A DNA stretch of 64,000 nucleotides from Micromonospora sp. NBC_01740 (GTDB lineage: Bacteria > Actinomycetota > Actinomycetes > Mycobacteriales > Micromonosporaceae). The DNA lies in contig NZ_CP109150.1 in assembly GCF_035920365.1 (NCBI RefSeq), forward strand, positions 744,001 to 808,000, written 5' to 3'. The translations under genes were made by a program, and so were the position numbers. The notes under the pieces were generated by a model that saw only the letters and a list, made by a program, of their open reading frames with translations, was not told where the DNA came from and made no database searches. Of this stretch, positions 34,838-43,441 are shown in pieces; the stretch's first letter is position 1, and each line of letters opens with the position of its first letter.

Positions 34838-35850
34838 CGGTCGGGACGACCCGGCGGCGCGGCGCGGCGGCGGTGCTCGCCGCCGCGCTGCTCGTCGCCG
34901 GGTGCGGTGGTGGAGAAGAACCTTCGAGCACGGGAGACGACGCGCGCATGTTCACCAACCCGGTCGTACGCACCGACGCGCCCGACCCGCAGGCGATCCG
35001 GGTGGGCGACACCTGGTACCTGTTCCACACGAACGCCGGTGGCCGCAACGTCCCGGTGCTCACCTCCCCGGACCTGGTCGACTGGACCCCGGCCGGGGAC
35101 GCGCTGCCGGAACTGCCGGCGTGGGCGGACGCCGGGAAGACCTGGGCGCCCGAGGCGATCGAGCTGGCCCCGGACCGGTTCGCGCTCTACTACACCGTCG
35201 CCGGGCGCGAGTCGGGGCGGCAGTGCGTCGGGCGGGCCGTGGCGAGCGCGCCGCAGGGGCCGTACCGGGACGACTCGGCCGGTCCGCTGATCTGCCAGGC
35301 GGAGCTGGGCGGGGCCATCGACGCCAGCCCGTTCCGGGACGCCGACGGCAGCCTCTGGCTGCTGTGGAAGAACGACGGCAACGCCATCGGGGTGGACACC
35401 TGGATCTGGTCGCAGCGCCTCTCCGACGACGGGCTGCGCCTGGTCGGCGAGCCGACGAAGTTGCTGAAGCAGACCGAGCCGTGGGAGGGCACCCTGATCG
35501 AGGGCCCGTTCCTGCACCGCCACGACGGCAGGCTGTTCCTGTTCTTCGCCGCGAACGCCTACGACCGGGCCGAATACGCGGAGGGCTACGCGATCTGCGA
35601 GTCGCCCGCCGGGCCCTGCGTGAAGGCCCCGGAGAACCCGATCCTGAAGACCAACGAGGTCGCCTCCGGGCCGGGGCACGCCTCGATGGTGGTCGAGGAC
35701 GGGCGCACCTGGCTGCTCTACCACGCCTGGCTACCGGGCCAGGAGGGCACCGTCGACCCGGGCCGCCAGGTCTGGCTCGACGAGGTCGTCTGGAACGACG
35801 GCAAGCCCGTCGTCAAGGGCCCGACGGCGGGGCCGCAGCAGAAACCCTGA
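34834..35850 (+). CDS. GH43-like lipoprotein glycosidase (arabinan-directed)
   Basis: The protein has 338 residues. The signal peptide ends in lipobox VAGC (Cys24), so it is tethered outside the cell. The five-bladed propeller pattern of GH43 is visible: catalytic base region TDAPDPQAIRVGDTWYLF, pKa-modulating Asp in IDASPFRDADGSLWLLW and general acid Glu in TLIEGPFLHRHDGR. With the GH51 and importer genes it suggests trimming of arabinan or arabinoxylan side chains at the cell surface; endo-arabinanase or arabinofuranosidase specificity cannot be told. Last gene of the operon, followed by a strong terminator. Confidence 0.87.
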   Translation: MTVGTTRRRGAAAVLAAALLVAGCGGGEEPSSTGDDARMFTNPVVRTDAPDPQAIRVGDTWYLFHTNAGGRNVPVLTSPDLVDWTPAGDALPELPAWADAGKTWAPEAIELAPDRFALYYTVAGRESGRQCVGRAVASAPQGPYRDDSAGPLICQAELGGAIDASPFRDADGSLWLLWKNDGNAIGVDTWIWSQRLSDDGLRLVGEPTKLLKQTEPWEGTLIEGPFLHRHDGRLFLFFAANAYDRAEYAEGYAICESPAGPCVKAPENPILKTNEVASGPGHASMVVEDGRTWLLYHAWLPGQEGTVDPGRQVWLDEVVWNDGKPVVKGPTAGPQQKP

Positions 35851-35883
35851 GCGCCAGGTCGCTGGCGGAGGGCGACCACCACA

Positions 35884-35957
35884 GGGTTTCCGGGGAGCCC
35901 GGCCCGCGCAGGGATCAAGCCTGACCGCCCGGAGCGGGCCGGGCTCCCCGGAAACCC
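35884..35957. terminator. Bidirectional 24-bp hairpin terminator
   Basis: Perfect 24-bp arms at 35884-35907 and 35934-35957 with a 26-base loop. It lies between the convergent GH43-like gene (ends 35850) and the APC permease (ends 35977). It begins gggtttccgg and ends ccggaaaccc. Confidence 0.85.
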
Positions 35958-35976
35958 CACCCCGCGACCAGCCGGA

Positions 35977-37470
35977 TCAGACGGAAGCCGGTTCCCGGGA
36001 ATCCGGGGACGAGGAACGCCGGGCGAGACGGTTGCGTCGGTAGCCGTAGCCGAAGTAGATCAGCACGCCGAGCAGCATCCACGCGGCGAACCGCAGCCAG
36101 GTCTCCACCGACAGGTTCAGCATCAGGTAGAAGCAGGCCAGCGCCGAGAAGATCGGCAGCACCGGGGAGAACGGCACCCGGAACGGCCGGTCCAGGTCCG
36201 GGCGCTTGCGGCGCAGGACCGGCACCGCGATCGAGACGATCACGAACGCCGCGAGCGCGCCGATGCTGACCAGGTCGGCCAGGGCCGACAGCGGCAGGAA
36301 GCCGGCGAGCAGCGCGACCGCCACCGTCATGACGGCCGAGATCCGGTACGGGGTGCCCCAGCGCGGGTGCACCTTCGCGATCGACGGCGGGATCAGCCCG
36401 TCGCGGCTGATGGCGAAGCCGATCCGGCCCATGGCCACGAGGTCGACCAGGATCACGCTGGTCAGGCCGGCGACGGCGGCGATGGAGACGAGGATGCCGG
36501 CCCACTCGGCGCCGACCGCGTTGAAGGCCGCCGCGATCGGGGCGCCCCGGTCGATCTGGTCGTACGGCACCATGCCCACCACGACCAGCGAGACGCCGAT
36601 GTACAGCACCGTGGAGATCAGCAGCGTGCCGAGCAGGCCGAGGGTGAGGTCCCGGCGGGGCCGCTTCGTCTCCTCGCCGAGGTTGGCGACCGCCTCGAAG
36701 CCGGTGTACGCGAAGAAGACCACCGCGGCGGCGCTGAGCACGCCCACGAAGCCGAACACCGAGGGCTCCAGGCCGAAGAGCGCCTGGGTGACGGGCTGCT
36801 TGATGCCGTCCTCGCTGCCGTCGGCGGGCTGCGCCGGCGGGATGAACGGGGTGAGGTTGGCGGCCTTCACGAAGAACAGGCCGGCGACCACGATGAAGAC
36901 GCAGATGGCGACCTTGACCAGCACCAGCAGGTTGGTCACCCGGGCCGACTCGCGGATGCCGACGATCGCCACGACGCCGAGCAGCAGCACGATGCCGATC
37001 GCGCCGACGTTGACGACGCTGCCCTCCTCGCCGAACCAGGCGGTGGGCAGGCCGACGAGTTCGGCCAGGTAGCCGGACCAGCCGCGCGCCACCACCGCCG
37101 CGCCGAGGGCGAACTCCAGCAGCAGGTCCCAGCCGATGATCCAGGCGACGATCTCGCCCATGGTCGCGTACGCGTAGGTGTAGGCGCTGCCGGCGGTCGG
37201 CACGCTGGAGGCCAGTTCGGCGTAGCAGAGGGCGGCGAGCAGGGCGACCAGGCCGGCGATGCCGAACGAGATCACCACGCCAGGGCCCGCGCTGTCGCGG
37301 GCCTCGATGCCGGTGAGCGTGAAGATGCCGGTGCCGATCACGATGCCGATGCCGAAGCCGGTGAGGTCACGGGCGCCGAGCCGGCGCTTCAGGCCGGGCC
37401 CGCCGTTCTCGCCGTCGGCCTCGCTCTGCGCGATCACGTCCCCGATCGGTTTGGTACGCAGCACGGACAC
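35977..37470 (-). CDS. APC-superfamily amino acid permease (cationic amino acid type)
   Basis: This protein of about 497 residues has twelve or more hydrophobic segments. The GIGIVIGTGIFTLTG motif near the N-terminus is the APC substrate-binding unwound helix. The arrangement RRLGARDLTGFGIG and the large loop before VFGFVGVLSAAAVVFFAYTGFEAVANLGEETK match the CAT/YfnA-type amino acid transporters. I chose GTG 37470 because gggagg lies eight bases upstream; GTG 37479 would place the ribosome site too close. Exact amino acid specificity unknown. It stands alone. Confidence 0.9.
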   Translation of the reverse strand: MSVLRTKPIGDVIAQSEADGENGGPGLKRRLGARDLTGFGIGIVIGTGIFTLTGIEARDSAGPGVVISFGIAGLVALLAALCYAELASSVPTAGSAYTYAYATMGEIVAWIIGWDLLLEFALGAAVVARGWSGYLAELVGLPTAWFGEEGSVVNVGAIGIVLLLGVVAIVGIRESARVTNLLVLVKVAICVFIVVAGLFFVKAANLTPFIPPAQPADGSEDGIKQPVTQALFGLEPSVFGFVGVLSAAAVVFFAYTGFEAVANLGEETKRPRRDLTLGLLGTLLISTVLYIGVSLVVVGMVPYDQIDRGAPIAAAFNAVGAEWAGILVSIAAVAGLTSVILVDLVAMGRIGFAISRDGLIPPSIAKVHPRWGTPYRISAVMTVAVALLAGFLPLSALADLVSIGALAAFVIVSIAVPVLRRKRPDLDRPFRVPFSPVLPIFSALACFYLMLNLSVETWLRFAAWMLLGVLIYFGYGYRRNRLARRSSSPDSREPASV

Positions 37471-37790
37471 CGTGGTCACCTCCCACCGTCCGGACCACCC
37501 TGGTGGCGGCCGGTGACCGGCGTTGCTACCCAGGGCGGACCCCCCTCAATCCCCACGTCTCGGGCCATTCGGGCCACCACCCGCCGTGTGCGCCCCGCCA
37601 CGGCGCGTCCCGTGAGCCCGGCCACTAGGGGGAGCCGGCGTGGACGGACGGATCGATCGCGCCCAGACTCTTGCGCAGAGCCCGTGAGGTGTGAAAATTT
37701 CCTACCAGCGGCAGAATGTCAACGGCGAATCTTGCCGTCTGCGCCGCGATGAACCCCTGACACGGGAGCCCCAACGAAGGGACACACCGC
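37471..37790. other. Non-coding divergent region
   Basis: 320 bp between the APC permease and the GHL10 glycosidase. The right-hand part is noticeably less GC-rich (gtgaaaatttcctac near 37691) and should contain the glycosidase promoter, but I cannot fix -35/-10 boxes with confidence. A gaaggg sequence sits 8 to 10 bases before the glycosidase ATG. No convincing gene. Confidence 0.6.
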
Positions 37791-39455
37791 ATGAAGGCAA
37801 CTCGGCTCGGAGCCGCCGGGCTGGCCGCCGCACTGCTCGGCGCGCTCGTCGCCGCCACCCCGGCGAGCGCGGCACCCGACGCGGCGACCACCGCCGCCTC
37901 CACCACCACCTGCGTCACCGACCCGGCCACGCCGAAGCGGCAGTTCCGGGCCATGTGGATCTCCTCGGTCGTCAACATCGACTGGCCGAGCAAGGCGTCC
38001 CAGACGTCGCCGGACCGCGTCGCCACGCAGCAGGCCGAGTACCGCCAGCTGCTCGACCTCGCCGAGCGGCTCAACCACAACGCCGTGGTCGTCCAGATCC
38101 GGCCGACCGCCGACGCGTTCTGGCCCTCGCCCCACGAGCCCTGGTCGGAGTACCTGACCGGGGTCCGCGGCGAGAACCCGGGCTGGGACCCGCTGAAGTT
38201 CGTGGTCGAGGAGGCGCACAAGCGCAACCTGGAGTTCCACGCCTGGTTCAACCCCTACCGCGTCTCCATGCCCGCCCCGGGCGGCGCCGGCGCCGACATC
38301 AACCAGCTCGCGCCCAACCACCCGGTCCGCGAGCACCCCGAGTGGACCTTCGCCTACCCGCCGGCCGGGGTCGCCGGCAGCCGGCTCTACTACAACCCCG
38401 GCATCCCCGAGGTCCGCGAGTTCGTGCAGACCGCGATGATGGACGCGGTCAAGCGGTACGACGTCGACGGCGTGCACTTCGACGACTACTTCTACCCCTA
38501 CCCGAGCGGCACCCACCAGGTGCCCGACGACGCCACCTTCGCGGCGCACAACCGGGGCTTCACGGACAAGGCCGACTGGCGGCGGGACAACATCAACCTG
38601 CTGGTCCAGGAGATGAACGCCAAGATCAAGGCCGAGAAGCCGTGGGTGAAGTTCGGCGTCAGCCCGTTCGGCATCTGGCGCAACCAGTCGGCCGACCCGC
38701 TGGGCTCGGACACCACCGGCAGCCAGTCGTACGACATCATCTCCGCCGACACCCGCAAGTGGGTCAAGGAGGAGTGGATCGACTACATCGTGCCGCAGCT
38801 CTACTGGTACATGGGCCAGTACCCGGCCGCCGACTACACCCGGCTGGTGCCGTGGTGGGCGGACGTGGTCAAGGGCACCCGGGTGCAGCTCTACATCGGG
38901 CAGGCCGACTACAAGAGCGGTGACCCGGCCTACGGCTCCTTCTGGATGAACCCGCAGGAGCTGTCCAACCACCTGACGCTGAACCGGCAGTACCCGGAGG
39001 TCCTGGGCAACGTCCACTTCTCGGCCGTGCAGGTGCGGGCCAACCGGCTCGGCGCGACCGACATCTACGCCGCCGAGCACTACTCCCGCCCGGCGCTGAT
39101 CCCGACCATGACGCACCTGCCGAAGAAGCCGCTGCTCATGCCGGTGGTCACCAAGGCCGCGCGGCAGTCCGACGGGGTCCGCCTGAACTGGCTCCAGCCG
39201 GCGAACGGCGTGGGCCCGCTCGGCACCGCCACGTCGTACGCGGTCTACCGCTTCGACGGGACCGGCCTGGCCGGCCGGTGCGACTTCGCCGACGCGGCGC
39301 ACCTCGTCGACACGGTCCGCGCCGACGCGGGCAGCCGTACGCAGTCCTGGGTGGACACCACCGCCGAGGCCGGCAAGCGGTACACCTACTACGTGACCGC
39401 GCTCGACCGACTGGCGAACGAGAGCCCGGCCAGCCCGCCGGCCTTCGTCCGCTGA
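37791..39455 (+). CDS. Secreted family 10 glycosylhydrolase (GHL10/DUF187)
   Basis: This 554-residue exported protein has a signal peptide cleaved after ASA (about residue 28). The GHL10 core starts FRAMWISSVVNIDWPSK and contains VVVQIRPTADAFWPS, FHAWFNPYRVS, DGVHFDDYFYPYP and VKFGVSPFGIWRN, with the conserved Asp pair in the DDYFYP loop as likely catalytic or binding residues. Then LYIGQADYK leads to a C-terminal fibronectin-like beta domain (VRLNWLQPANGVGPLGTATSYAVYRF). Relatives act on glycans including peptidoglycan-type sugars; the substrate here is unknown. Confidence 0.9.
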   Translation: MKATRLGAAGLAAALLGALVAATPASAAPDAATTAASTTTCVTDPATPKRQFRAMWISSVVNIDWPSKASQTSPDRVATQQAEYRQLLDLAERLNHNAVVVQIRPTADAFWPSPHEPWSEYLTGVRGENPGWDPLKFVVEEAHKRNLEFHAWFNPYRVSMPAPGGAGADINQLAPNHPVREHPEWTFAYPPAGVAGSRLYYNPGIPEVREFVQTAMMDAVKRYDVDGVHFDDYFYPYPSGTHQVPDDATFAAHNRGFTDKADWRRDNINLLVQEMNAKIKAEKPWVKFGVSPFGIWRNQSADPLGSDTTGSQSYDIISADTRKWVKEEWIDYIVPQLYWYMGQYPAADYTRLVPWWADVVKGTRVQLYIGQADYKSGDPAYGSFWMNPQELSNHLTLNRQYPEVLGNVHFSAVQVRANRLGATDIYAAEHYSRPALIPTMTHLPKKPLLMPVVTKAARQSDGVRLNWLQPANGVGPLGTATSYAVYRFDGTGLAGRCDFADAAHLVDTVRADAGSRTQSWVDTTAEAGKRYTYYVTALDRLANESPASPPAFVR

Positions 39456-39462
39456 CGTGACA

Positions 39463-39499
39463 CCGAATGCCCCGGGTGCCCCTGGCGCCCGGGGCATTC
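39463..39499 (+). terminator. Hairpin terminator of the GHL10 gene
   Basis: 17-bp arms (39463-39479 and 39483-39499) with one G-U compatible mismatch and a three-base loop, followed by tctgttt. It begins 8 bp after the stop codon. Confidence 0.82.
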
Positions 39500-39634
39500 G
39501 TCTGTTTCGACGCCTGTCACCAAATGTCGGTGGGCACCGCATCCCCCGGAACCATTCATGATCGACACTGTTCGGCACTCCGGTGACCCGCCGGTAACCC
39601 CCGTCCCGCCCGCCCATCCCCCGCGGAGGTACCC

Positions 39635-40171
39635 GTGCCCAAACGCCTCACCACCCTGCTCGCCTCGGCCGCGCTCACGATGCTCTTCGTCTTCGGGGTC
39701 TCCTCCCCCGCCGCCGCCGTCACGACCTCGCAGAAGCTGTCCGTCCTCTCCAACTGGACGCAGACGAGCGCCTCCAGCTACAACTCCTGGAACTCCGGCC
39801 GGCTCAACCAGGGCGCCTGGGCGGCGTACGGATTCAACTGGTCGACCGACTACTGCTCGTCGAGCCCGGACAACCCGCTCGGCTTCACGTTCAACCTCTC
39901 CTGCTACCGGCACGACTTCGGCTACCGCAACTACAAGGCGATGGGCCGGTTCTCCGCGAACAAGGCCCGCCTCGACGACGCCTTCTACGCCGACCTGAAG
40001 CGGGTCTGCGCCACGTACAACGCCGCCGTCCGGCCCGCCTGCACCAGCCTCGCCTGGACGTACTACCAGGCCGTCAAGGCCTTCGGCTCGCTCGCCGCCG
40101 TGCAGCAGGCCGACATCGACCGCGCCGCCCGGATGAAGGCCGACGCCGAGAGCCGCGCCGCCCTGCGCTGA
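39635..40171 (+). CDS. Secreted phospholipase A2 (bacterial type)
   Basis: The protein has 178 residues from GTG 39635. A signal peptide (LLASAALTMLFVFGVSSPAAA) is followed by a mature domain of about 120 residues plus a helical tail. The catalytic His-Asp pair lies in SCYRHDFGYRNY, and cysteines at CSSS, SCYR, VCAT and ACTS can make the two disulfides of streptomycete-type prokaryotic PLA2. A WSTDYCS calcium-loop-like segment precedes it. It hydrolyses the sn-2 ester of phospholipids outside the cell in a Ca2+-dependent way. Monocistronic. Confidence 0.9.
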   Translation: MPKRLTTLLASAALTMLFVFGVSSPAAAVTTSQKLSVLSNWTQTSASSYNSWNSGRLNQGAWAAYGFNWSTDYCSSSPDNPLGFTFNLSCYRHDFGYRNYKAMGRFSANKARLDDAFYADLKRVCATYNAAVRPACTSLAWTYYQAVKAFGSLAAVQQADIDRAARMKADAESRAALR

Positions 40172-40250
40172 CCGCGCCCGTACGCCCAGGGGTTCGCGTC
40201 CCCGGCCAGCCCGATGACGCGGACCCCGACCGGCGGGTCCCACCCCGCTG

Positions 40251-43085
40251 TCAGGCGTGGCCGGTGTGGTGACGGCGACGGTCCGGGGCGACGGACTGGC
40301 GGGGAGCCACACGGGCGTGACCGGCGCCGAACCTCGCCGAGCCGACCGCCAGGTCCGGATGCTCGACGGCGAGGGCCAACGCCGCCGCCTCCTCCAAGCC
40401 CAGCTCGGTCCCCTCGCCGTACGCGCCGTCGAAGGTCGCGTCGCCCAGCTCCCGGCGCAGCTCCCCCTGCCGCTGCGCCCAGTACCCGCCGTAGATGCCC
40501 GGGGCGCAGCGCATGCTCGCCCGGGTCGCCCCCGCCGCGCCGAACAGGCGGGCCGCCGTCAGCCCGTCACCGCCTGCCGCGCAGCGCACGGCCATCGCGT
40601 TCAGCGTGTCGCAGGCCCGACCGTGGAAGCCGTGGCTCATCCGCGAGCGCAGCGCCACCTGGAGATGCTCGTGCGCGGCGACCAGGTCCCCGCGCGCCAG
40701 GGCGACCATCCCGAGCAGCATGTCGACCGAGCGCCGCCCCCGCTCCACCGGGCGGGCCGCCTCCACCGGGCGGGCCGCGCCCAGCAGCTCGGCCGCCTCG
40801 TCCAGGGCGCCCCGCCGCCAGAGCAGCTCGGCCAGGCTGAACACCCCGAAGAGCGCGTCGCCGAGCACCTCCTGGCCAGACGCCCAGTCGATCACCTCGC
40901 GGCAGATCCGCTCCGCCTCCGCGAACTGTCCCATGTCGACCAACGGGGCCGCCCGCCCGGCGAGCACCCGGGCGAGCAGGCCGGCGTCGCCCGCCTGCCG
41001 GGCCGCCGCCTCCGCCCGCTGGGAGTAGCGCAGCTCCTCGGCGAACTCGCCGTCCGCGCCGGCGTGCAGCGAGTGCATGTGGTACGCCGCCGCCAGCTCG
41101 GCGTCCGGGATCCGCTCCCCCGTCTCGGCGATCCGCCCGTACAGCCGGAACAGCCAGAGCCGCCCCTCCCGGGCCAGGCCCCGCTCCCGCCACCACTGGT
41201 CGAGGCCCCCGGCCAGCCGCAGGCCGGCCCGGGCACTGCCGCCGGTGGCGCACCAGCGCAGCGCGGCGCGCAGCTCGCCGGCGAGCGGGTCGAGGACGTA
41301 GAGCGACAGGGTCACCGGCCGCCCGTCCGGGCCCAGGTGGGCGCGCTCCAGCGCGTGCGTCGACCACGCCACGTGCCGGTTGCGGGCCGACCTCTCCTCC
41401 CCCGCCTCCGCCAGCCGCCGCGCCGCGTACGCCCGGATCGGGTCGAGCATCCGGTAGGTGCTGCCCGAGGCATGCGGCTCCGCCAGCACCATCGACTTGT
41501 CGACCAGCACCGAGAGCGGATCGAGCGGGTCGTCGCCGAGCAGCCACTCCACCGTCGCCAGGTCGACCGGGCCGGCGAAGACCGCCAGCCAGCGCAGCAA
41601 CCGGGCGGCGCGCGGCCCCAGCGTGCGGTACGACCAGGTGACAGTGGCCTGCATCGTCAGGTGCCGCTCGGTGGCGGAACGCTGCACCGCCCGGACGGCC
41701 GGGCTGGGCGGCACCATCCCCACGGCCGCCGCCACCAGGTCCACCGTGTCCGGCCGACCGCCCGGCCGGTCCGGCTCCACCGGCGGGTCAGGGTCCTCCC
41801 GGCCCGCGTCGAGGGTGCCCAGCACGTCGTCGAGGCGCTCGGCGAGCTGCCCGACGGAGAGCACCCGCAGCCGGGCGGCGGCCAGCTCAATGGCGAGCGG
41901 CAGCCCGTCCAACCGACGCACCACCCGCCGCAGGTCGGCCGACTCGCCCGGATCCGGCGGCCGGCCGCCCCGGGCCGCCGCCGTCCGGTCCAGCAGCAGC
42001 GCGACCGCGTCGCTCTCCGCCCTGTCCACCGGCGGGTCGACCGACAGCGACGGGATCCGCCAGACCACCTCGCCCGGCAGGCCGAACGACTCCCGGCTGG
42101 TGGCGAGCACCCGGACGCCCACCCCGCCGGCGAGCAGCCGGGAGATCACGTCGGCCGAGGCGGCCGGCTGGGCGTCGCAGGTGTCCAGCAGGACGAGCAT
42201 CCGGCGCGCGGCCGCGTACTCCACGAGCGTGTCGACCATCGGGCGGCCCGGCTCGGGACGCAGACCGAGCACGGCGGCGACCTCGAACGCCACCAGACCC
42301 GGGTCGGTGACCGCGGCGATGTCGACGAACCAGACACCGTCCGGATGGGACTCCACCAGGTCGACGGCGAGCTCCACGGCCAACCGCGTCTTGCCCGCAC
42401 CCCCCGCGCCGAGGACGGTGACCAGCCGGTGCGCCTCCACCAGCTGCTTCAGCTCGGTCCGCTCGGCGTGCCGGCCGACGAACGAGGTGACCGGGGTCGG
42501 CAGGTTGTGCGCGGACGCGTCGGCGGTGCGGGGCCGCGGGAACTGCCGCTCCAGGCCGGGCGCGACCAGTTGGAAGAGCCGCTCCCGGTCGTCGAAGCCG
42601 CGCAGCCGGTGCAGGCCCAGGTCGTGCAGGGACACGTCGGGCGGCAGCGGCTCCGCGTGCCGCGCCGTCGACGCCGAACAGAGCACCTGGCCGCCGTGGG
42701 CGGCCGCGGCGATCCGGGCCGCGCGGTGCACCTCCGGGCTGACGTACTCGCCGTCGCGCGGCTCCGCCCAGCCGGTGTGCAGCCCCATCCGGACCCGGGG
42801 CATGGCCTCGGCGGTGGGCCACTCGTGGCTGGCCAGCGCCCGCTGCGCGGTCAGGCAGGCGGTCAGCGCGGCCGTCGCGTCGGGGAAGGCGAGGAAGAAC
42901 GAGTCCCCCTCGGTCAGCAGCTCCGCGCCCTCGGTCGCGGCGATCGTGCGGCGCAGCAGGCGGCGGTGCTCCCGCAGCACCGGGCGGTAGTCCGGGCCGA
43001 GCAGCTGGGCCAGCCGGGTGGAGCCCTCGATGTCGGTGAAGACGAAGGTCACCAACCCGCTCGGAAGGTGGATCCGTGGCGACAT
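40251..43085 (-). CDS. Class III cyclase domain / STAND ATPase / TPR signalling protein
   Basis: The protein has 944 residues. The N-terminal adenylate/guanylate cyclase homology domain (10-180) has metal Asp18 in FTDIEGST and Asp61 in TEGDSFF. A STAND/NB-ARC-like ATPase follows, with Walker A GAGGAGKT (226-233), LVLLDTCDAQ, LATSRESFGLPGE and a GLPLAIELAAARL motif. The C-terminal half is TPR-like helices (AEAERICREVIDWASG..., LLGMVALARGDLVAAHEHLQVALRS). This cyclase-ATPase-TPR architecture is common in actinobacteria; true cyclase activity is often unproven. No helix-turn-helix is visible, so it is not a typical AfsR/LuxR regulator. Confidence 0.9.
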   Translation of the reverse strand: MSPRIHLPSGLVTFVFTDIEGSTRLAQLLGPDYRPVLREHRRLLRRTIAATEGAELLTEGDSFFLAFPDATAALTACLTAQRALASHEWPTAEAMPRVRMGLHTGWAEPRDGEYVSPEVHRAARIAAAAHGGQVLCSASTARHAEPLPPDVSLHDLGLHRLRGFDDRERLFQLVAPGLERQFPRPRTADASAHNLPTPVTSFVGRHAERTELKQLVEAHRLVTVLGAGGAGKTRLAVELAVDLVESHPDGVWFVDIAAVTDPGLVAFEVAAVLGLRPEPGRPMVDTLVEYAAARRMLVLLDTCDAQPAASADVISRLLAGGVGVRVLATSRESFGLPGEVVWRIPSLSVDPPVDRAESDAVALLLDRTAAARGGRPPDPGESADLRRVVRRLDGLPLAIELAAARLRVLSVGQLAERLDDVLGTLDAGREDPDPPVEPDRPGGRPDTVDLVAAAVGMVPPSPAVRAVQRSATERHLTMQATVTWSYRTLGPRAARLLRWLAVFAGPVDLATVEWLLGDDPLDPLSVLVDKSMVLAEPHASGSTYRMLDPIRAYAARRLAEAGEERSARNRHVAWSTHALERAHLGPDGRPVTLSLYVLDPLAGELRAALRWCATGGSARAGLRLAGGLDQWWRERGLAREGRLWLFRLYGRIAETGERIPDAELAAAYHMHSLHAGADGEFAEELRYSQRAEAAARQAGDAGLLARVLAGRAAPLVDMGQFAEAERICREVIDWASGQEVLGDALFGVFSLAELLWRRGALDEAAELLGAARPVEAARPVERGRRSVDMLLGMVALARGDLVAAHEHLQVALRSRMSHGFHGRACDTLNAMAVRCAAGGDGLTAARLFGAAGATRASMRCAPGIYGGYWAQRQGELRRELGDATFDGAYGEGTELGLEEAAALALAVEHPDLAVGSARFGAGHARVAPRQSVAPDRRRHHTGHA

Positions 43086-43184
43086 GGTGGAACCTCCGCC
43101 CGTGACGTCGGACTCATGCTGCCTGATACCGGACCATCACGCATCGTGAGAACGGTCGGCCGGAGCCGACTGCGGGCCCGCAGG

Positions 43185-43403
43185 TCAGCAGCCGCAGCCA
43201 CCGCCGCAACAACCCCCACCGGCCGGCGCCGGCGCGCCACCGGCCGCGCCGCCGCCCCGGCCGGTGACCGCGACGGTGGAGAGGAGCTTGACCGTGTCGG
43301 TGTGCCCCTGCGGGCAGGACGCCGGCTCAGCGGCCTGCGACATCGGGCGGTTGACCTCGTAGGTGTCGCCGCAGGCGCGGCAACGGAACTCGTACCGGGG
43401 CAT
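43185..43403 (-). CDS. FmdB-family zinc ribbon protein
   Basis: This 72-residue FmdB-type zinc ribbon starts MPRYEFRCRACGDTYEV and has a second Cys/His-bearing knuckle SCPQGHTDTVKLLS. The C-terminal tail is Gly/Ala/Pro-rich and ends CCGGGCGC, adding four further cysteines that could bind metal. The family is conserved but poorly understood and often regarded as regulatory. It is divergent from the transglycosylase gene at 43442 with only 38 bp between starts. Confidence 0.88.
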   Translation of the reverse strand: MPRYEFRCRACGDTYEVNRPMSQAAEPASCPQGHTDTVKLLSTVAVTGRGGGAAGGAPAPAGGGCCGGGCGC

Positions 43404-43441
43404 GGCACCAGGGTACGACCGGTCCTGACGTACGGGGGGAC

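Noticed and set aside
40251..43085. AfsR/LAL-type transcription activator
   Set aside because: The ATPase and TPR parts fit, but no helix-turn-helix is present at either end; the N-terminus is a cyclase domain.
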